Positions 6,821-13,639 are shown, counted from the first letter of the stretch. The stretch is DNA of 14,677 nt from Bacteroidales bacterium (GCA_004553485.1 SFLG01000039.1:1-14677), one strand, 5' to 3'. Numbers and translations are program-made. Notes: generated from the letters alone by a model not told the origin.

Positions 6821-6839
6821 CAAGTTCTTTTAGAACTTG
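6821..6839 (+). promoter_or_regulatory. inverted repeat before the YQAD-repeat gene
   Basis: CAAGTTCT and AGAACTTG are perfect 8-bp arms around TTT. AAATTT on each outer side extends the symmetry with small bulges. It lies 27 bp before the ATG, so it could be an operator or a leader hairpin that affects initiation. I cannot place a convincing -7 box here; GAAATTTG at 6841 is the nearest. Confidence 0.45.
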
Positions 6840-6865
6840 CGAAATTTGAATTAACTTAGAAATAT

Positions 6866-7204
6866 ATGCGGAAAATAATTTTGACTTTGTGTGTGTTTGC
6901 GGCTTTGGGAGTGAAGGCGCAGAAGGTTTACTCGACCGACAGGCAGTATCAGGCTGACGTGAAGGTGTTTGTGGTGGATAATGAGTATCAGGCCGATGTC
7001 GTTGTCTATCGCACCGATAAGGAGTATCGGGCTAAGGACACGGAGAACAAGGGCATTTGGTTTTTTACGGATAAGGCTTATCGGGCCGACAAGAAAATAT
7101 TCTTTGTCGACCACGAATATCAGGCCGATTTAAAGGTCTACTTCACCGATAAGGAATACCGCGCCGGCTGGAAAAACAACTCCAAGAAGCACCTAATGTA
7201 CTAA
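6866..7204 (+). CDS. small secreted YxAD-repeat protein (DUF6150/'Septknot'-like)
   Basis: The 112-residue protein has an N-terminal signal peptide (basic MRK, hydrophobic IILTLCVFAALG, likely cleavage after A18). The mature part consists of six copies of a ~13-residue unit, roughly (V/I)(Y/F)x(T/V)DxxYxAD. The YxA cores are at residues 28, 41, 54, 72, 85 and 98: three repeats, a 5-residue insert, three repeats. The C-terminal AGWKNNSKKHLMY is lysine-rich. From memory, this pattern belongs to a family listed as DUF6150, later named Septknot for a predicted, and in one member demonstrated, seven-crossing knotted fold; I could not check this. Function unknown; probably periplasmic or exported. 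A strong hairpin follows 20 bp after the stop. Confidence 0.85.
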   Translation: MRKIILTLCVFAALGVKAQKVYSTDRQYQADVKVFVVDNEYQADVVVYRTDKEYRAKDTENKGIWFFTDKAYRADKKIFFVDHEYQADLKVYFTDKEYRAGWKNNSKKHLMY

Positions 7205-7224
7205 AGCCCTGTTATATAATAAAA

Positions 7225-7253
7225 CCCGTTCCACCCAAAGCGAGTGGAACGGG
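7225..7253 (-). terminator. intrinsic terminator of the minus-strand operon, possibly bidirectional
   Basis: CCCGTTCCAC (7225-7234) pairs perfectly over 10 bp with GTGGAACGGG (7244-7253) around a 9-nt loop. Read on the minus strand, the stem is followed by TTTTATTATATAA, so it should terminate the nudix-side transcript. On the plus strand no T-run follows, but the stem may still stabilise or end the YxAD-repeat mRNA. Confidence 0.75.
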
Positions 7254-7276
7254 ACTGTATGAATTACAAACCGGAG

Positions 7277-7360
7277 TTAACGTTTGCTTGCGGATTGGGG
7301 TGCTTTGCGGTGGCCTTTGCCGATGTTGGTAAGGGCCATGCCGATGACGATGATGACCAT
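7277..7360 (-). other. possible 27-residue hydrophobic/basic peptide
   Basis: Between the nudix stop and the terminator, an ATG at 7360 opens a 27-codon frame. Its start is hydrophobic (MVIIVIGMALTNIG) and its end basic (KGHRKAPQSASKR), stopping 23 nt before the terminator stem. Third positions are mostly C, as in the GC-rich genes here. The shape resembles small membrane peptides, but no family is recognised. An antisense frame (ATG 7259 to 7432, 57 residues) competes for the same DNA, so either or neither may be real. Confidence 0.25.
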
Positions 7361-7439
7361 GGCGACTTCTGCGTCGACAACTTCCTAATCTACCGCCGCG
7401 TCAAAAACGGCATCAGGTTCGGCGTCAGCTAACAACCAA

Positions 7440-7985
7440 TCAGAGGTTTTCGGCAAAATACTTCCATAACGGCGCGGCCATCAGGGCCTGCTTCAACGTA
7501 TCGGAGCGCAACAGCTGAAGCACTTCGTCTCGAGAAAGAAGTCGCACCGCCACATCCTCCGTCTCGTCGAGGTGCTGCTCGGCCACACGCTCCACACCAG
7601 TGGCGATAAACGAGTAAGAGAGGTTGTTCTGCGACCCCGGATTGGCCGACAGCACCGTGCTGAGCCGCCACGTGCCTCCGGCATACCCCGTCTCCTCCAG
7701 CAACTCGCGTCTGGCTGCCTCTAGCGGAGCCTCACCCTCCTCGGCCACCCCGGCCACCAGCTCGGTGAAAACCTCCTGCAGTCCGTGACGGTACTGCTCC
7801 ACCATCACAAAACGCCCCTCCCGGTCAATGGCAATGACATTGACCCACGTCGGATACTCCAGCACATAATACTCGTCATTGACCGCCCCCGTCGGCAACC
7901 GCACCCTATCGCGCCGCACCGTCAGCCACGGCCGCCGATACAAATACTCTCTCCCCAGCACCTCCCACTTTTTTACTTCCGTCAT
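7440..7985 (-). CDS. Nudix hydrolase, ADP-ribose pyrophosphatase-like
   Basis: Nudix hydrolases cleave nucleoside diphosphates linked to another moiety. The 181-residue length, the N-terminal WEVLGREYLYRRPWLTVRRDRV region and VNVIAIDREGRFVMVEQYRHG are typical of the ADP-ribose/NDP-sugar pyrophosphatase group (NudF-like). The complete Nudix box runs from G79 to Y101: G79, E85, then RELLEETGY, with E94, E97 and E98 expected to bind Mg2+. It is the last recognised gene of the ACP-to-Nudix run, 37 bp after the deacetylase stop, so it may be co-transcribed or merely read through. Substrate cannot be assigned; an NDP-sugar would suit the glycan context but ADP-ribose is equally likely. ATG 7985 gives the normal N-terminus. 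Confidence 0.92.
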   Translation of the reverse strand: MTEVKKWEVLGREYLYRRPWLTVRRDRVRLPTGAVNDEYYVLEYPTWVNVIAIDREGRFVMVEQYRHGLQEVFTELVAGVAEEGEAPLEAARRELLEETGYAGGTWRLSTVLSANPGSQNNLSYSFIATGVERVAEQHLDETEDVAVRLLSRDEVLQLLRSDTLKQALMAAPLWKYFAENL

Positions 7986-8022
7986 AATTAAATCTCTTTA
8001 CCGGGTATCCCGCCGGATGTGT

Positions 8023-8871
8023 TTACAACTTAATATGTTTGGCCTCGCTCCAATTGTAGAGAGAGACGGCGGTTGAGAGATCGGTGAACGGAAATTCTGT
8101 CAGGAAACGGCGGAGTTTCGCCTCGGCGCCTTTTAGACCGACGTAGCTCTTGAATTTGCGCTGCAAAGGAAGGTCTTTGATTAACGGTTGACCCGGATCA
8201 AGATCACGCGGATGGATATAGCTCAGTAGGTAGTCGCTGTCTTCGCGGGCCCATTTACGTATAAGCCAATAAGGGAAAAGTCGGAAATATCCACCGCCCG
8301 AATAAATGAGATGATGCCCGTAAATTTCGCGCGTGCTTACTGGGAACTCCTTGATTTGTACACCATTGACGTCAATAATCGCCGGCTCTCCTTTGCCATA
8401 GGATGGTATGCCGCCGTGGGCGTGATGAGCAGGAAACACCGAGCAGTCAACCTCGATGCCAAGGTCGTTAAGAATTTCGAAGGCCCACGCCTCTGACTCC
8501 CTGATGGAGAAGCCCGGAGCGCGGAAATATTTAATAGGCTTACCGGTAAGGTCTTGCAGTAACTTAATCGACGAGTCAACGTCTGCACGAAACTCTTCGC
8601 GGGTCTGCTGCCAGACAAGCTGATGGTTCATCGTATGTGTGCCAATTTCATATTTTTCGGCCAGACGTTTTACCACTTCGGGGTATGTCTTTGCAATCCA
8701 GCCGATAACAAAGAATGTCGCCTTAGTATTCGTTTCTTCAAGGATACGGAAAATTCGGTCTATATTTTCATGGATGCGTACTTCGTACCGTTTCCATTGC
8801 TCTTCAGAACGGGTGGAATCGTTGTCAAGAAGGTGAAACCACTCTTCTACATCAAAAGTCAAGACATTCAT
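8023..8871 (-). CDS. polysaccharide deacetylase (NodB domain, exopolysaccharide-locus type)
   Basis: NodB-domain carbohydrate esterase family 4 enzymes remove N- or O-acetyl groups from sugars with a divalent metal. The 282-residue protein starts MNVLTFDVEEW, with metal/base Asp at D7. The metal-binding HxxxH is H79 and H83 in GTHTMNHQ. Motif 3 is RAPGFS (117-122), and the later YIHPRDLDP holds H220. The TFDVEEWFH opening and the C-terminal region with YIHPRDLDP resemble the DUF3473-containing deacetylases of exosortase/EPS loci, which act in the cytoplasm; there is no signal peptide here, which agrees. It follows the GNAT gene after 6 bp, so the two are almost surely co-translated. Its substrate is probably an N-acetylated lipid-linked or polymer glycan (inference). 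Confidence 0.93.
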   Translation of the reverse strand: MNVLTFDVEEWFHLLDNDSTRSEEQWKRYEVRIHENIDRIFRILEETNTKATFFVIGWIAKTYPEVVKRLAEKYEIGTHTMNHQLVWQQTREEFRADVDSSIKLLQDLTGKPIKYFRAPGFSIRESEAWAFEILNDLGIEVDCSVFPAHHAHGGIPSYGKGEPAIIDVNGVQIKEFPVSTREIYGHHLIYSGGGYFRLFPYWLIRKWAREDSDYLLSYIHPRDLDPGQPLIKDLPLQRKFKSYVGLKGAEAKLRRFLTEFPFTDLSTAVSLYNWSEAKHIKL

Positions 8872-8877
8872 AGTATT

Positions 8878-9837
8878 CTAAATCAAATCGTAGTTTGAAA
8901 GGTTTGTGTCCCAGTTCTTAATCTCCCAAATTTCTTTGGGAAGAGCTTTTTTATCAAGCAGTTTGCCGGTGAGGTTAAAATTCTTTGGCTCAAATTTGCG
9001 TGGAATACGTATCATTCCGGTATTAAGGAAGGGCAAAAATCCGGGATAAATAAGTATGTCGAATTCCTCGCGATGGTGACTGATGATATATTTTACAGCC
9101 TTGTTAAATGCTTTGGACGATTTTTCTGAAAGGTCAATGATGAAAGCTGTGCGAACACCTTCATGAAGTTTAATTTTATAATATACTGTCACGCCGTGCC
9201 CCAAATCAACAATATTGTATTTGCCATCACCGCGTTTGTATCGCGAGGCGTTATAGCTCTCATGTTCTTTTACGACCAAATACCCGGTCTTTTTTGATGA
9301 AGCGAACAGCGAAGCGCACCCCGCATAGGCACGACAAAACAGCTCGGACAGTGGGTTCAGCACTTTTAATGCCGGTTTTATGCCCCCGACGTGCAGAGGC
9401 AGACAATACGTCCACATCTTGCCAATCGGTTTCATCATTCGTGATTTGACCAGAACAGGATATGCATTGTCATTAGGGTAACCGTAAACAAAAACAACCC
9501 CTTCTTCTTTCATCTTACAATATGCCAGGTCTACCATCTCTTTGAAAGCGAAGAAGTCGCGGTATTTCTTTGCTATCATTGAGTCAATGCTGTTAGCAAA
9601 CAAATACTTTTGACCATTTACAAGGTAGTATACCGGCACATAGGAATTTATCCCCACAATGGCTCCTTCGTCATCCTTGATAAACGAATGATAAGAATAG
9701 CCGAGAGGATTGTTGACAAACTGAGCGAGATGGGTCTCGACGGATCGTTGTTTCCCGAAAACCGCTTCGAAAAGCGCCGCGATACCCTCAATCTCTTGCG
9801 TTGAAAGTTCGTTGGTGCGTTTGAATACAAAATCCAT
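8878..9837 (-). CDS. GNAT-family acyltransferase
   Basis: This 319-residue protein resembles the large GNAT proteins found in exopolysaccharide loci. The N-terminal half has the GNAT outline: LFEAVFGK helix, NNPLGYSYHSF, DDEGAIVGINSYVPV strand (56-69) and FAFKEMVDLAYCKMKEEGVVFVYGYPNDNAYPVLVK-like segment; the GYPN..AY signature is at 119-126. The C-terminal half (about 200-319) is less conserved and may be a second GNAT-like domain. No signal peptide or membrane helix is seen. It sits between the ACP/SDR/KAS III genes and the deacetylase, so it could move an acyl group from ACP or CoA onto a sugar amine or hydroxyl. The donor and acceptor are not shown by the sequence. Base composition is AT-richer than regions 1 and 5. 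Confidence 0.75.
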   Translation of the reverse strand: MDFVFKRTNELSTQEIEGIAALFEAVFGKQRSVETHLAQFVNNPLGYSYHSFIKDDEGAIVGINSYVPVYYLVNGQKYLFANSIDSMIAKKYRDFFAFKEMVDLAYCKMKEEGVVFVYGYPNDNAYPVLVKSRMMKPIGKMWTYCLPLHVGGIKPALKVLNPLSELFCRAYAGCASLFASSKKTGYLVVKEHESYNASRYKRGDGKYNIVDLGHGVTVYYKIKLHEGVRTAFIIDLSEKSSKAFNKAVKYIISHHREEFDILIYPGFLPFLNTGMIRIPRKFEPKNFNLTGKLLDKKALPKEIWEIKNWDTNLSNYDLI

Positions 9838-9892
9838 TATAAAGTACTATGGTAATTGTCTGGGAATCTGGTAACGGCCCCGATGGACCGGG

Positions 9893-9922
9893 TATCTAAT
9901 GTTACCGAGTATTTAATGTTAC
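9893..9922. repeat. 17-bp spaced direct repeat in the KAS III-GNAT gap
   Basis: TATCTAATGTTAC (9893-9905) and TATTTAATGTTAC (9910-9922) are nearly identical and start 17 bp apart. GTTACC at 9901 also pairs with GGTAAC at 9870. This is the only gap over 100 bp inside the ACP-to-Nudix run. Confidence 0.6.
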
Positions 9923-9978
9923 GGGATTCTTGCCTTTCGTGTCGTGCGCACTCGCACTGCTTAGGGGTTTAGGCACTT

Positions 9979-10015
9979 GTATGTCTTTTAGTAAACTATT
10001 TTTAGTTTAACATAC
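9979..10015 (-). other. hairpin directly after the KAS III stop
   Basis: TAAACTA (9992-9998) pairs with TAGTTTA (10003-10009) around TTTT. Outer GTATGT (9979-9984) pairs with ACATAC (10010-10015), leaving a 7-nt bulge on one side. On the minus strand it begins one base after the KAS III stop. No T-run follows, so it looks more like a processing or partial-termination structure than a full terminator. Confidence 0.5.
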
Positions 10016-10016
10016 T

Positions 10017-11015
10017 TTATTTATAGTTTAATATACAACCGCCCCATGAGTAGCCGACACCGAAACCGCAGATAAGGACGGGACCGTTAAGAACATTTTC
10101 CTGACGGGCATCGGCAAGGGCGATGGGGATGCTGTTGCTGACAGTGTTGCCTATTTCGCTCATGTTAACATAGAAGCGTTCGGGCGCTATCTTTATCTTC
10201 TTGCGAAGAAAATTGAGCATATAGCTGTTGGCCTGATGGAAAACAAACATATTGACATCGTCGTGTGTCAGCCCGTTTTTCTCCAGAGTATCCTTTACAA
10301 CGATAGGTACATTTTTCTGCGTGAAACTAAAGATTTCAGCACCATTCATGAAGAGGAAGTCGGATGAGTGAGGGTTGCCGTTTTCGTCAAAGCTTAGGTC
10401 GTTGACTTTTTCGGGATGCCTTGCGCCGCCGCTGTGTATAATCAGGTTTTCGGCACCTTGACCGTTGGTGCCGAGCGAGAAGTTACCAATTTCGGCATAT
10501 CCTTCGGTTGAAACCACCGTTGCAGTGGCCGCATCGCCAAAGATTGTACGGTTGCCCTTGTCGCGTGGGTGAAGGTGTTTGTTATAGGTCTCTGCCGTCA
10601 GAAGCAATACATTTTGTGCAATTCCTCCTGCAATTAAACCTTTTGCCAACGAAAGTCCATAGACATACCCTGAGCAGCCGAGGTTATAGTCAAGGGCGCC
10701 GATATTCGTGCGCAATCCAAGACGGTCCTGAGCCAAACAGGCCGAGGTGGGCAAAAGATAGTCGGGCGACTGAGTGCAGAGTAGCACAAAGTCAATATCT
10801 TCGCGCTTAATTTCAGGGTTTGCAGCAAAAAGCTTTTCGCCCGCTTTTACTGCCAAATCGGTGGCTGTCTCATCTTCTGAAGCCACATGTCTTTGGTTTA
10901 CACCTACTTTTGTCGCGATTTTCTCGACAGTCCAGTCTGGAAAATCTATCACCAATTCTTCGTTGGTCACGATTTTCTCTGGCAGATAATATGAAATTGC
11001 TTTTATACAGGCCAT
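10017..11015 (-). CDS. beta-ketoacyl-ACP synthase III (FabH-like)
   Basis: KAS III condenses an acyl-CoA (or similar primer) with malonyl-ACP to give a beta-ketoacyl-ACP. The 332-residue protein has the full Cys-His-Asn triad: C114 in DYNLGCSGYVYGL, H260 in FVFHQAN and N290 in EIGNTVSNSIP. MACIKAISYYLPEKIVTNEEL and the C-terminal GFGVGYSWGGCIL are typical. I do not call it fabH, because housekeeping fabH usually lies with plsX/rpmF; here it is next to its own ACP and reductase, as in secondary acyl-chain modules. It begins 61 bp after the SDR stop, in the same direction. Primer specificity cannot be read from the sequence. Confidence 0.93.
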   Translation of the reverse strand: MACIKAISYYLPEKIVTNEELVIDFPDWTVEKIATKVGVNQRHVASEDETATDLAVKAGEKLFAANPEIKREDIDFVLLCTQSPDYLLPTSACLAQDRLGLRTNIGALDYNLGCSGYVYGLSLAKGLIAGGIAQNVLLLTAETYNKHLHPRDKGNRTIFGDAATATVVSTEGYAEIGNFSLGTNGQGAENLIIHSGGARHPEKVNDLSFDENGNPHSSDFLFMNGAEIFSFTQKNVPIVVKDTLEKNGLTHDDVNMFVFHQANSYMLNFLRKKIKIAPERFYVNMSEIGNTVSNSIPIALADARQENVLNGPVLICGFGVGYSWGGCILNYK

Positions 11016-11076
11016 TTTGTGCTACAATTTTAGAACCGTTTACCCTAATCGCCTTGGCGCTTTGGGGAACAGGCTG

Positions 11077-11835
11077 TTAGAGTATAATAGACCCGCCCGT
11101 TATGTCCAGGCAACTGCCGGTCATCCACGAGCTTGCGTCTGAAAGAAGATATATCGAAAGATTTGCTATGTCATCCGGCCTACCATATCTTTTCAGGGGA
11201 TACTTGAGCTCCTCCTGATGGTAATCAACGCCGGTTAACTGGGAGTCTCTTTCCACCAGTTCGGTCCATACCATATTCGGGCAGATGCAGTTTACCCTTA
11301 TCAACTGGCTTGAAAGCTCAAGCCCAAGAACTTTGGCGTACGCGATAAGAGCGCCTTTGGAGGCCGAGTAAATGCCGTTTCCGACCGTCGGGGCAAATGG
11401 TGCCCTTGAGGCGATAAAAACTATCGATGACTCGGAAAGGATTTTCTTTTTTTTCAACAAGTTCTTTTGCAGAAGTACCGGGGCATTGAAGTTAGCGGAC
11501 ATTACCCGCTCCAAATCCTTTTCACGCACCATTTTTAGCAATGTGCGGTCTCCGACTCCGGCGCTGTGCACCACACCATTCAGAGCAGGGCACTCTGCAA
11601 CAAGTTTGTCAATGTCGTCCCGTTTTGTTATGTCAGCTGAGATGGCCAAATGTCCTTCGCCATCCAGCTGGGAGAGAGTCAGGTTAAGGCGTTCTTGATT
11701 GCGCCCTGTGACAATCATTGTCGCTCCCATCTTGGAACAGGCAATAGCTGTGGCACGACCGATGCCCGATGAGGCACCTGTCACAAGAATCGTCTTCCCT
11801 TCCAAAGAGAATGGGTTGAAACACCGACCGGTCAT
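11077..11835 (-). CDS. SDR-family oxidoreductase, probable beta-ketoacyl-ACP reductase
   Basis: This is a classical short-chain dehydrogenase/reductase of 252 residues, similar to FabG, which reduces beta-ketoacyl-ACP with NAD(P)H. The cofactor motif TGASSGIG is at 19-26. The catalytic residues are S143 (FIASRAP), Y156 and K160 (YSASK), correctly spaced. The C-terminus LDITGGSIIL is typical. The usual NNAG motif is replaced by HSAG at 90-93, so one stabilising Asn is lost. The first base of its ATG is the last base of the ACP stop (TAATG), so the two are translationally coupled, which supports an ACP-bound substrate. With the downstream KAS III it could make a 3-hydroxyacyl-ACP (inference). 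Confidence 0.92.
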   Translation of the reverse strand: MTGRCFNPFSLEGKTILVTGASSGIGRATAIACSKMGATMIVTGRNQERLNLTLSQLDGEGHLAISADITKRDDIDKLVAECPALNGVVHSAGVGDRTLLKMVREKDLERVMSANFNAPVLLQKNLLKKKKILSESSIVFIASRAPFAPTVGNGIYSASKGALIAYAKVLGLELSSQLIRVNCICPNMVWTELVERDSQLTGVDYHQEELKYPLKRYGRPDDIANLSIYLLSDASSWMTGSCLDITGGSIIL

Positions 11836-12065
11836 TACGCCTTCGATTTTATGACTTCGTAAATTTCAGCGATGGTGTTGGCTTTGCGCATATCATCAGC
11901 CTTCAGCTCTACGTCGAACTCCTCATCGGCAAGTGCGATAAGGCCCAGTACTGCCAGCGACGACCATTCGTCAAGTTCACGAAATTTCGTTTCAGGCTTA
12001 AGGGTTGCGGCATCGGTATCATCGAAAATTTCGGCGAACTTCTCAATAAATTCGTTGATTTCCAT
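11835..12065 (-). CDS. acyl carrier protein
   Basis: The 76-residue acidic protein has the size and helical layout of a stand-alone ACP. The phosphopantetheine site is the Ser before Leu in DEWSSLAVLGLI, S36. The standard DSL motif is thus changed to SSL after a Trp, a form I associate with secondary-pathway ACPs rather than the fatty-acid AcpP. FDVELKADDMRKANTIAEIYEVI is the expected helix III-IV region. It is the first gene after a near-consensus promoter and overlaps the SDR start by one base. It probably carries the acyl group made by the SDR and KAS III encoded next. Confidence 0.93.
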   Translation of the reverse strand: MEINEFIEKFAEIFDDTDAATLKPETKFRELDEWSSLAVLGLIALADEEFDVELKADDMRKANTIAEIYEVIKSKA

Positions 12066-12126
12066 ACTTATTTATATAATTTAATTAATTGTTTTACATA
12101 TCGTTATGTTGCGCTCTCAATTTTTG

Positions 12127-12157
12127 CAAAGTTAATCAAATTTATTGATATAACAAA
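12127..12157 (-). promoter_or_regulatory. promoter of the ACP-to-Nudix operon
   Basis: On the minus strand TTTG (12157-12154), a 19-bp spacer and TAACTTTG (12134-12127) form an exact match to the Bacteroidetes sigma -33/-7 consensus. The expected transcript start is near 12120, giving a short AT-rich leader of about 55 nt before the ACP ATG. It is the best promoter in the window. Confidence 0.75.
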
Positions 12158-12246
12158 CAAGCTGACACTTCTGTTAAATCGTAGATTTTGATATTATACA
12201 TTATACATGCCAACCGTAAAATGAGGGCTCACCAATTGCGGCGGGG

Positions 12247-12888
12247 TCACAGGTAGGGGTTGGTGCACTTTTCGGCGGCGATGGTGGTGGTAGGGCCGTG
12301 GCCGGGGATGACGGTGGTGTCGTCGGGGAGGGTGAGGAGCTTGCTCTTTATCGATGAGATGAGCTGCGCGTGGTCGCCGCCGAGGTCAGTGCGCCCTACC
12401 GAGCCGCGGAAAAGCGAGTCGCCGGTGAGGACGAACTTCTGTTCGGGGCAGTAGAGGGCTATTCCGCCGGGGGTGTGGCCGGGAACGGCTATAACGTGCA
12501 GTGTGCTCTTGCCTACGGTGATGATGTCGCCGTCGGCAAGGGCAATGTCCCTTACTACAGGCCTCGGGTCGACTTTCCTGATGCCGAAGCGCGCGGCGTG
12601 GTCGGCAACGGATTGGCCAAAGGCATCGTCGGCGGCGCGGGCAGCGAGTTTTACTCCGTACTTGTCCTTGACGGCGTTAGCGCCAAAGACATGGTCGAGG
12701 TGCAGGTGCGTGTTCACTATCTGGGTCAGGTGTAGCCCTTCGTCCTTGATTATCTCGTCAAACTTGGCGTGCTCTTCGGGATAGAGCATACCGGGATCGA
12801 TGACGATGGCATCTTTGGTGGCCTCGTCCACAAGGATGAAGGTGTTTTCCTCGAATGGATTTACGGGGAGATGGATTAGGCGGAACAT
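12247..12888 (-). CDS. MBL-fold metallo-hydrolase, glyoxalase II-like (YcbL type)
   Basis: Metallo-beta-lactamase-fold hydrolases of this type cleave thioesters such as S-lactoylglutathione, though many members have unknown substrates. From ATG 12888 the protein is 213 residues. The metal ligands are all present: H61, H63, D65 and H66 in THLHLDH, H138 in PGHTPGG, D157 in LTGDSLF and H197 in PGHGPTTT. GSVGRTDLGGGD-like and the final NPYL are family features. The frame is open to an upstream ATG at 12927, but that would overlap rsmG by 29 bp and add 13 non-conserved residues, so 12888, 10 bp after the rsmG stop, is preferred. It is likely co-transcribed with rsmG. Confidence 0.92.
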   Translation of the reverse strand: MFRLIHLPVNPFEENTFILVDEATKDAIVIDPGMLYPEEHAKFDEIIKDEGLHLTQIVNTHLHLDHVFGANAVKDKYGVKLAARAADDAFGQSVADHAARFGIRKVDPRPVVRDIALADGDIITVGKSTLHVIAVPGHTPGGIALYCPEQKFVLTGDSLFRGSVGRTDLGGDHAQLISSIKSKLLTLPDDTTVIPGHGPTTTIAAEKCTNPYL

Positions 12889-12898
12889 ACTATGCTGG

Positions 12899-13555
12899 TT
12901 ATTTCTTTTTGTCTCTGCCGGGGGCAAGGGGGACGTATATCAGTTTCTTTGTCTCGAAATACGGGTCATTGAAAAATTCGGTGACGGGATAGTCTATTAC
13001 GGGCTCGCGCACGCCCTGACATTCTTCGTCAAGGTCGCCGCCTTTAAGGCATATCAGGCCGTTGGCATAGCGGTTGACGCTGACGGGCTTGATGTTTTTG
13101 CGTATCAGCGGCACAAGCTCGTCGAGGCGCATCACGGCACGACTTACAACATAGTCGTAGCGGTTGCGGCACTCGCCGATATCGCCGTGTTGAACAGTGA
13201 CGTTGGTCAGTCCTATTGCCGAGGCTATCTCCTGGGCCACGCGCACCTTCTTGCCGATGCGGTCGATGAGGTGGAACCGGCACGCGGGGTACATTATGGC
13301 CAGAGGGATGCCGGGGAAACCGCCCCCGGTACCCATATCGAGCATCGTCGTGCCGTCCTTGAGGTCGCCCAGGAAACGTGCTATGGTGAGCGAGTGGATG
13401 ACGTGGTGCAGGTACAGGTTGTCGATATCTTTGCGCGAGATGACGTTGATTTTGGCATTCCAGTCGGCATACAGCCCGCCCAGCGCCTTCAGCTGTTCAA
13501 GCTGACGGGCATCGGGCTCTGTGCCCAGGAATTTCTCTATGGCTTCGTAGTCCAT
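12899..13555 (-). CDS. rsmG: 16S rRNA (guanine(527)-N7)-methyltransferase RsmG
   Basis: RsmG (GidB) methylates N7 of G527 in 16S rRNA using S-adenosylmethionine; loss in other bacteria gives low-level streptomycin resistance. The 218-residue protein has NVISRKDIDNLYLHHVIHSL (37-56), the SAM-binding MLDMGTGGGFPGIPLA (71-86), D98 as the acidic ribose-binding position and SRAV at 138-141. The C-terminal end GRDKKK is basic. It is the first gene of a two-gene minus-strand transcript with the MBL-fold hydrolase, after a TACCTTTG -7 box 49 bp upstream. Confidence 0.96.
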   Translation of the reverse strand: MDYEAIEKFLGTEPDARQLEQLKALGGLYADWNAKINVISRKDIDNLYLHHVIHSLTIARFLGDLKDGTTMLDMGTGGGFPGIPLAIMYPACRFHLIDRIGKKVRVAQEIASAIGLTNVTVQHGDIGECRNRYDYVVSRAVMRLDELVPLIRKNIKPVSVNRYANGLICLKGGDLDEECQGVREPVIDYPVTEFFNDPYFETKKLIYVPLAPGRDKKK

Positions 13556-13603
13556 TTTTTTCGGAGTTTATGCTATTCGGGGAGGGTTAATTCAGATTTC
13601 TGC

Positions 13604-13611
13604 CAAAGGTA
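13604..13611 (-). promoter_or_regulatory. -7 box for rsmG
   Basis: The minus strand reads TACCTTTG, an exact -7 consensus match, 48 bp before the rsmG ATG. No TTTG is seen at the -33 position. Confidence 0.5.
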
Positions 13612-13625
13612 CGACTTTTTTTGCT

Positions 13626-13633
13626 TACCTTTG
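13626..13633 (+). promoter_or_regulatory. -7 box for the CvfB-like gene
   Basis: TACCTTTG on the plus strand, exact consensus, 14 bp from the opposing box for rsmG. Transcription would start near 13640 and give a leader of about 165 nt. No clear -33 box is seen. Confidence 0.5.
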
Positions 13634-13639
13634 CGCTGA

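Noticed and set aside
6078..6865. tRNA or other structured RNA gene in the gene-poor stretch
   Set aside because: I found no cloverleaf with a T-loop GTTCRA and matching acceptor stem; the hairpins seen are short and local.
12889..12927. Upstream ATG for the MBL-fold hydrolase
   Set aside because: It would overlap rsmG by 29 bp and add 13 residues before a natural start (MFRLIHLPVNPFEENTF) that lies 10 bp after the rsmG stop.
12800..13639. 279-residue plus-strand frame opposite rsmG
   Set aside because: RsmG on the minus strand has the SAM motif and full length; the plus frame also covers the promoter region.
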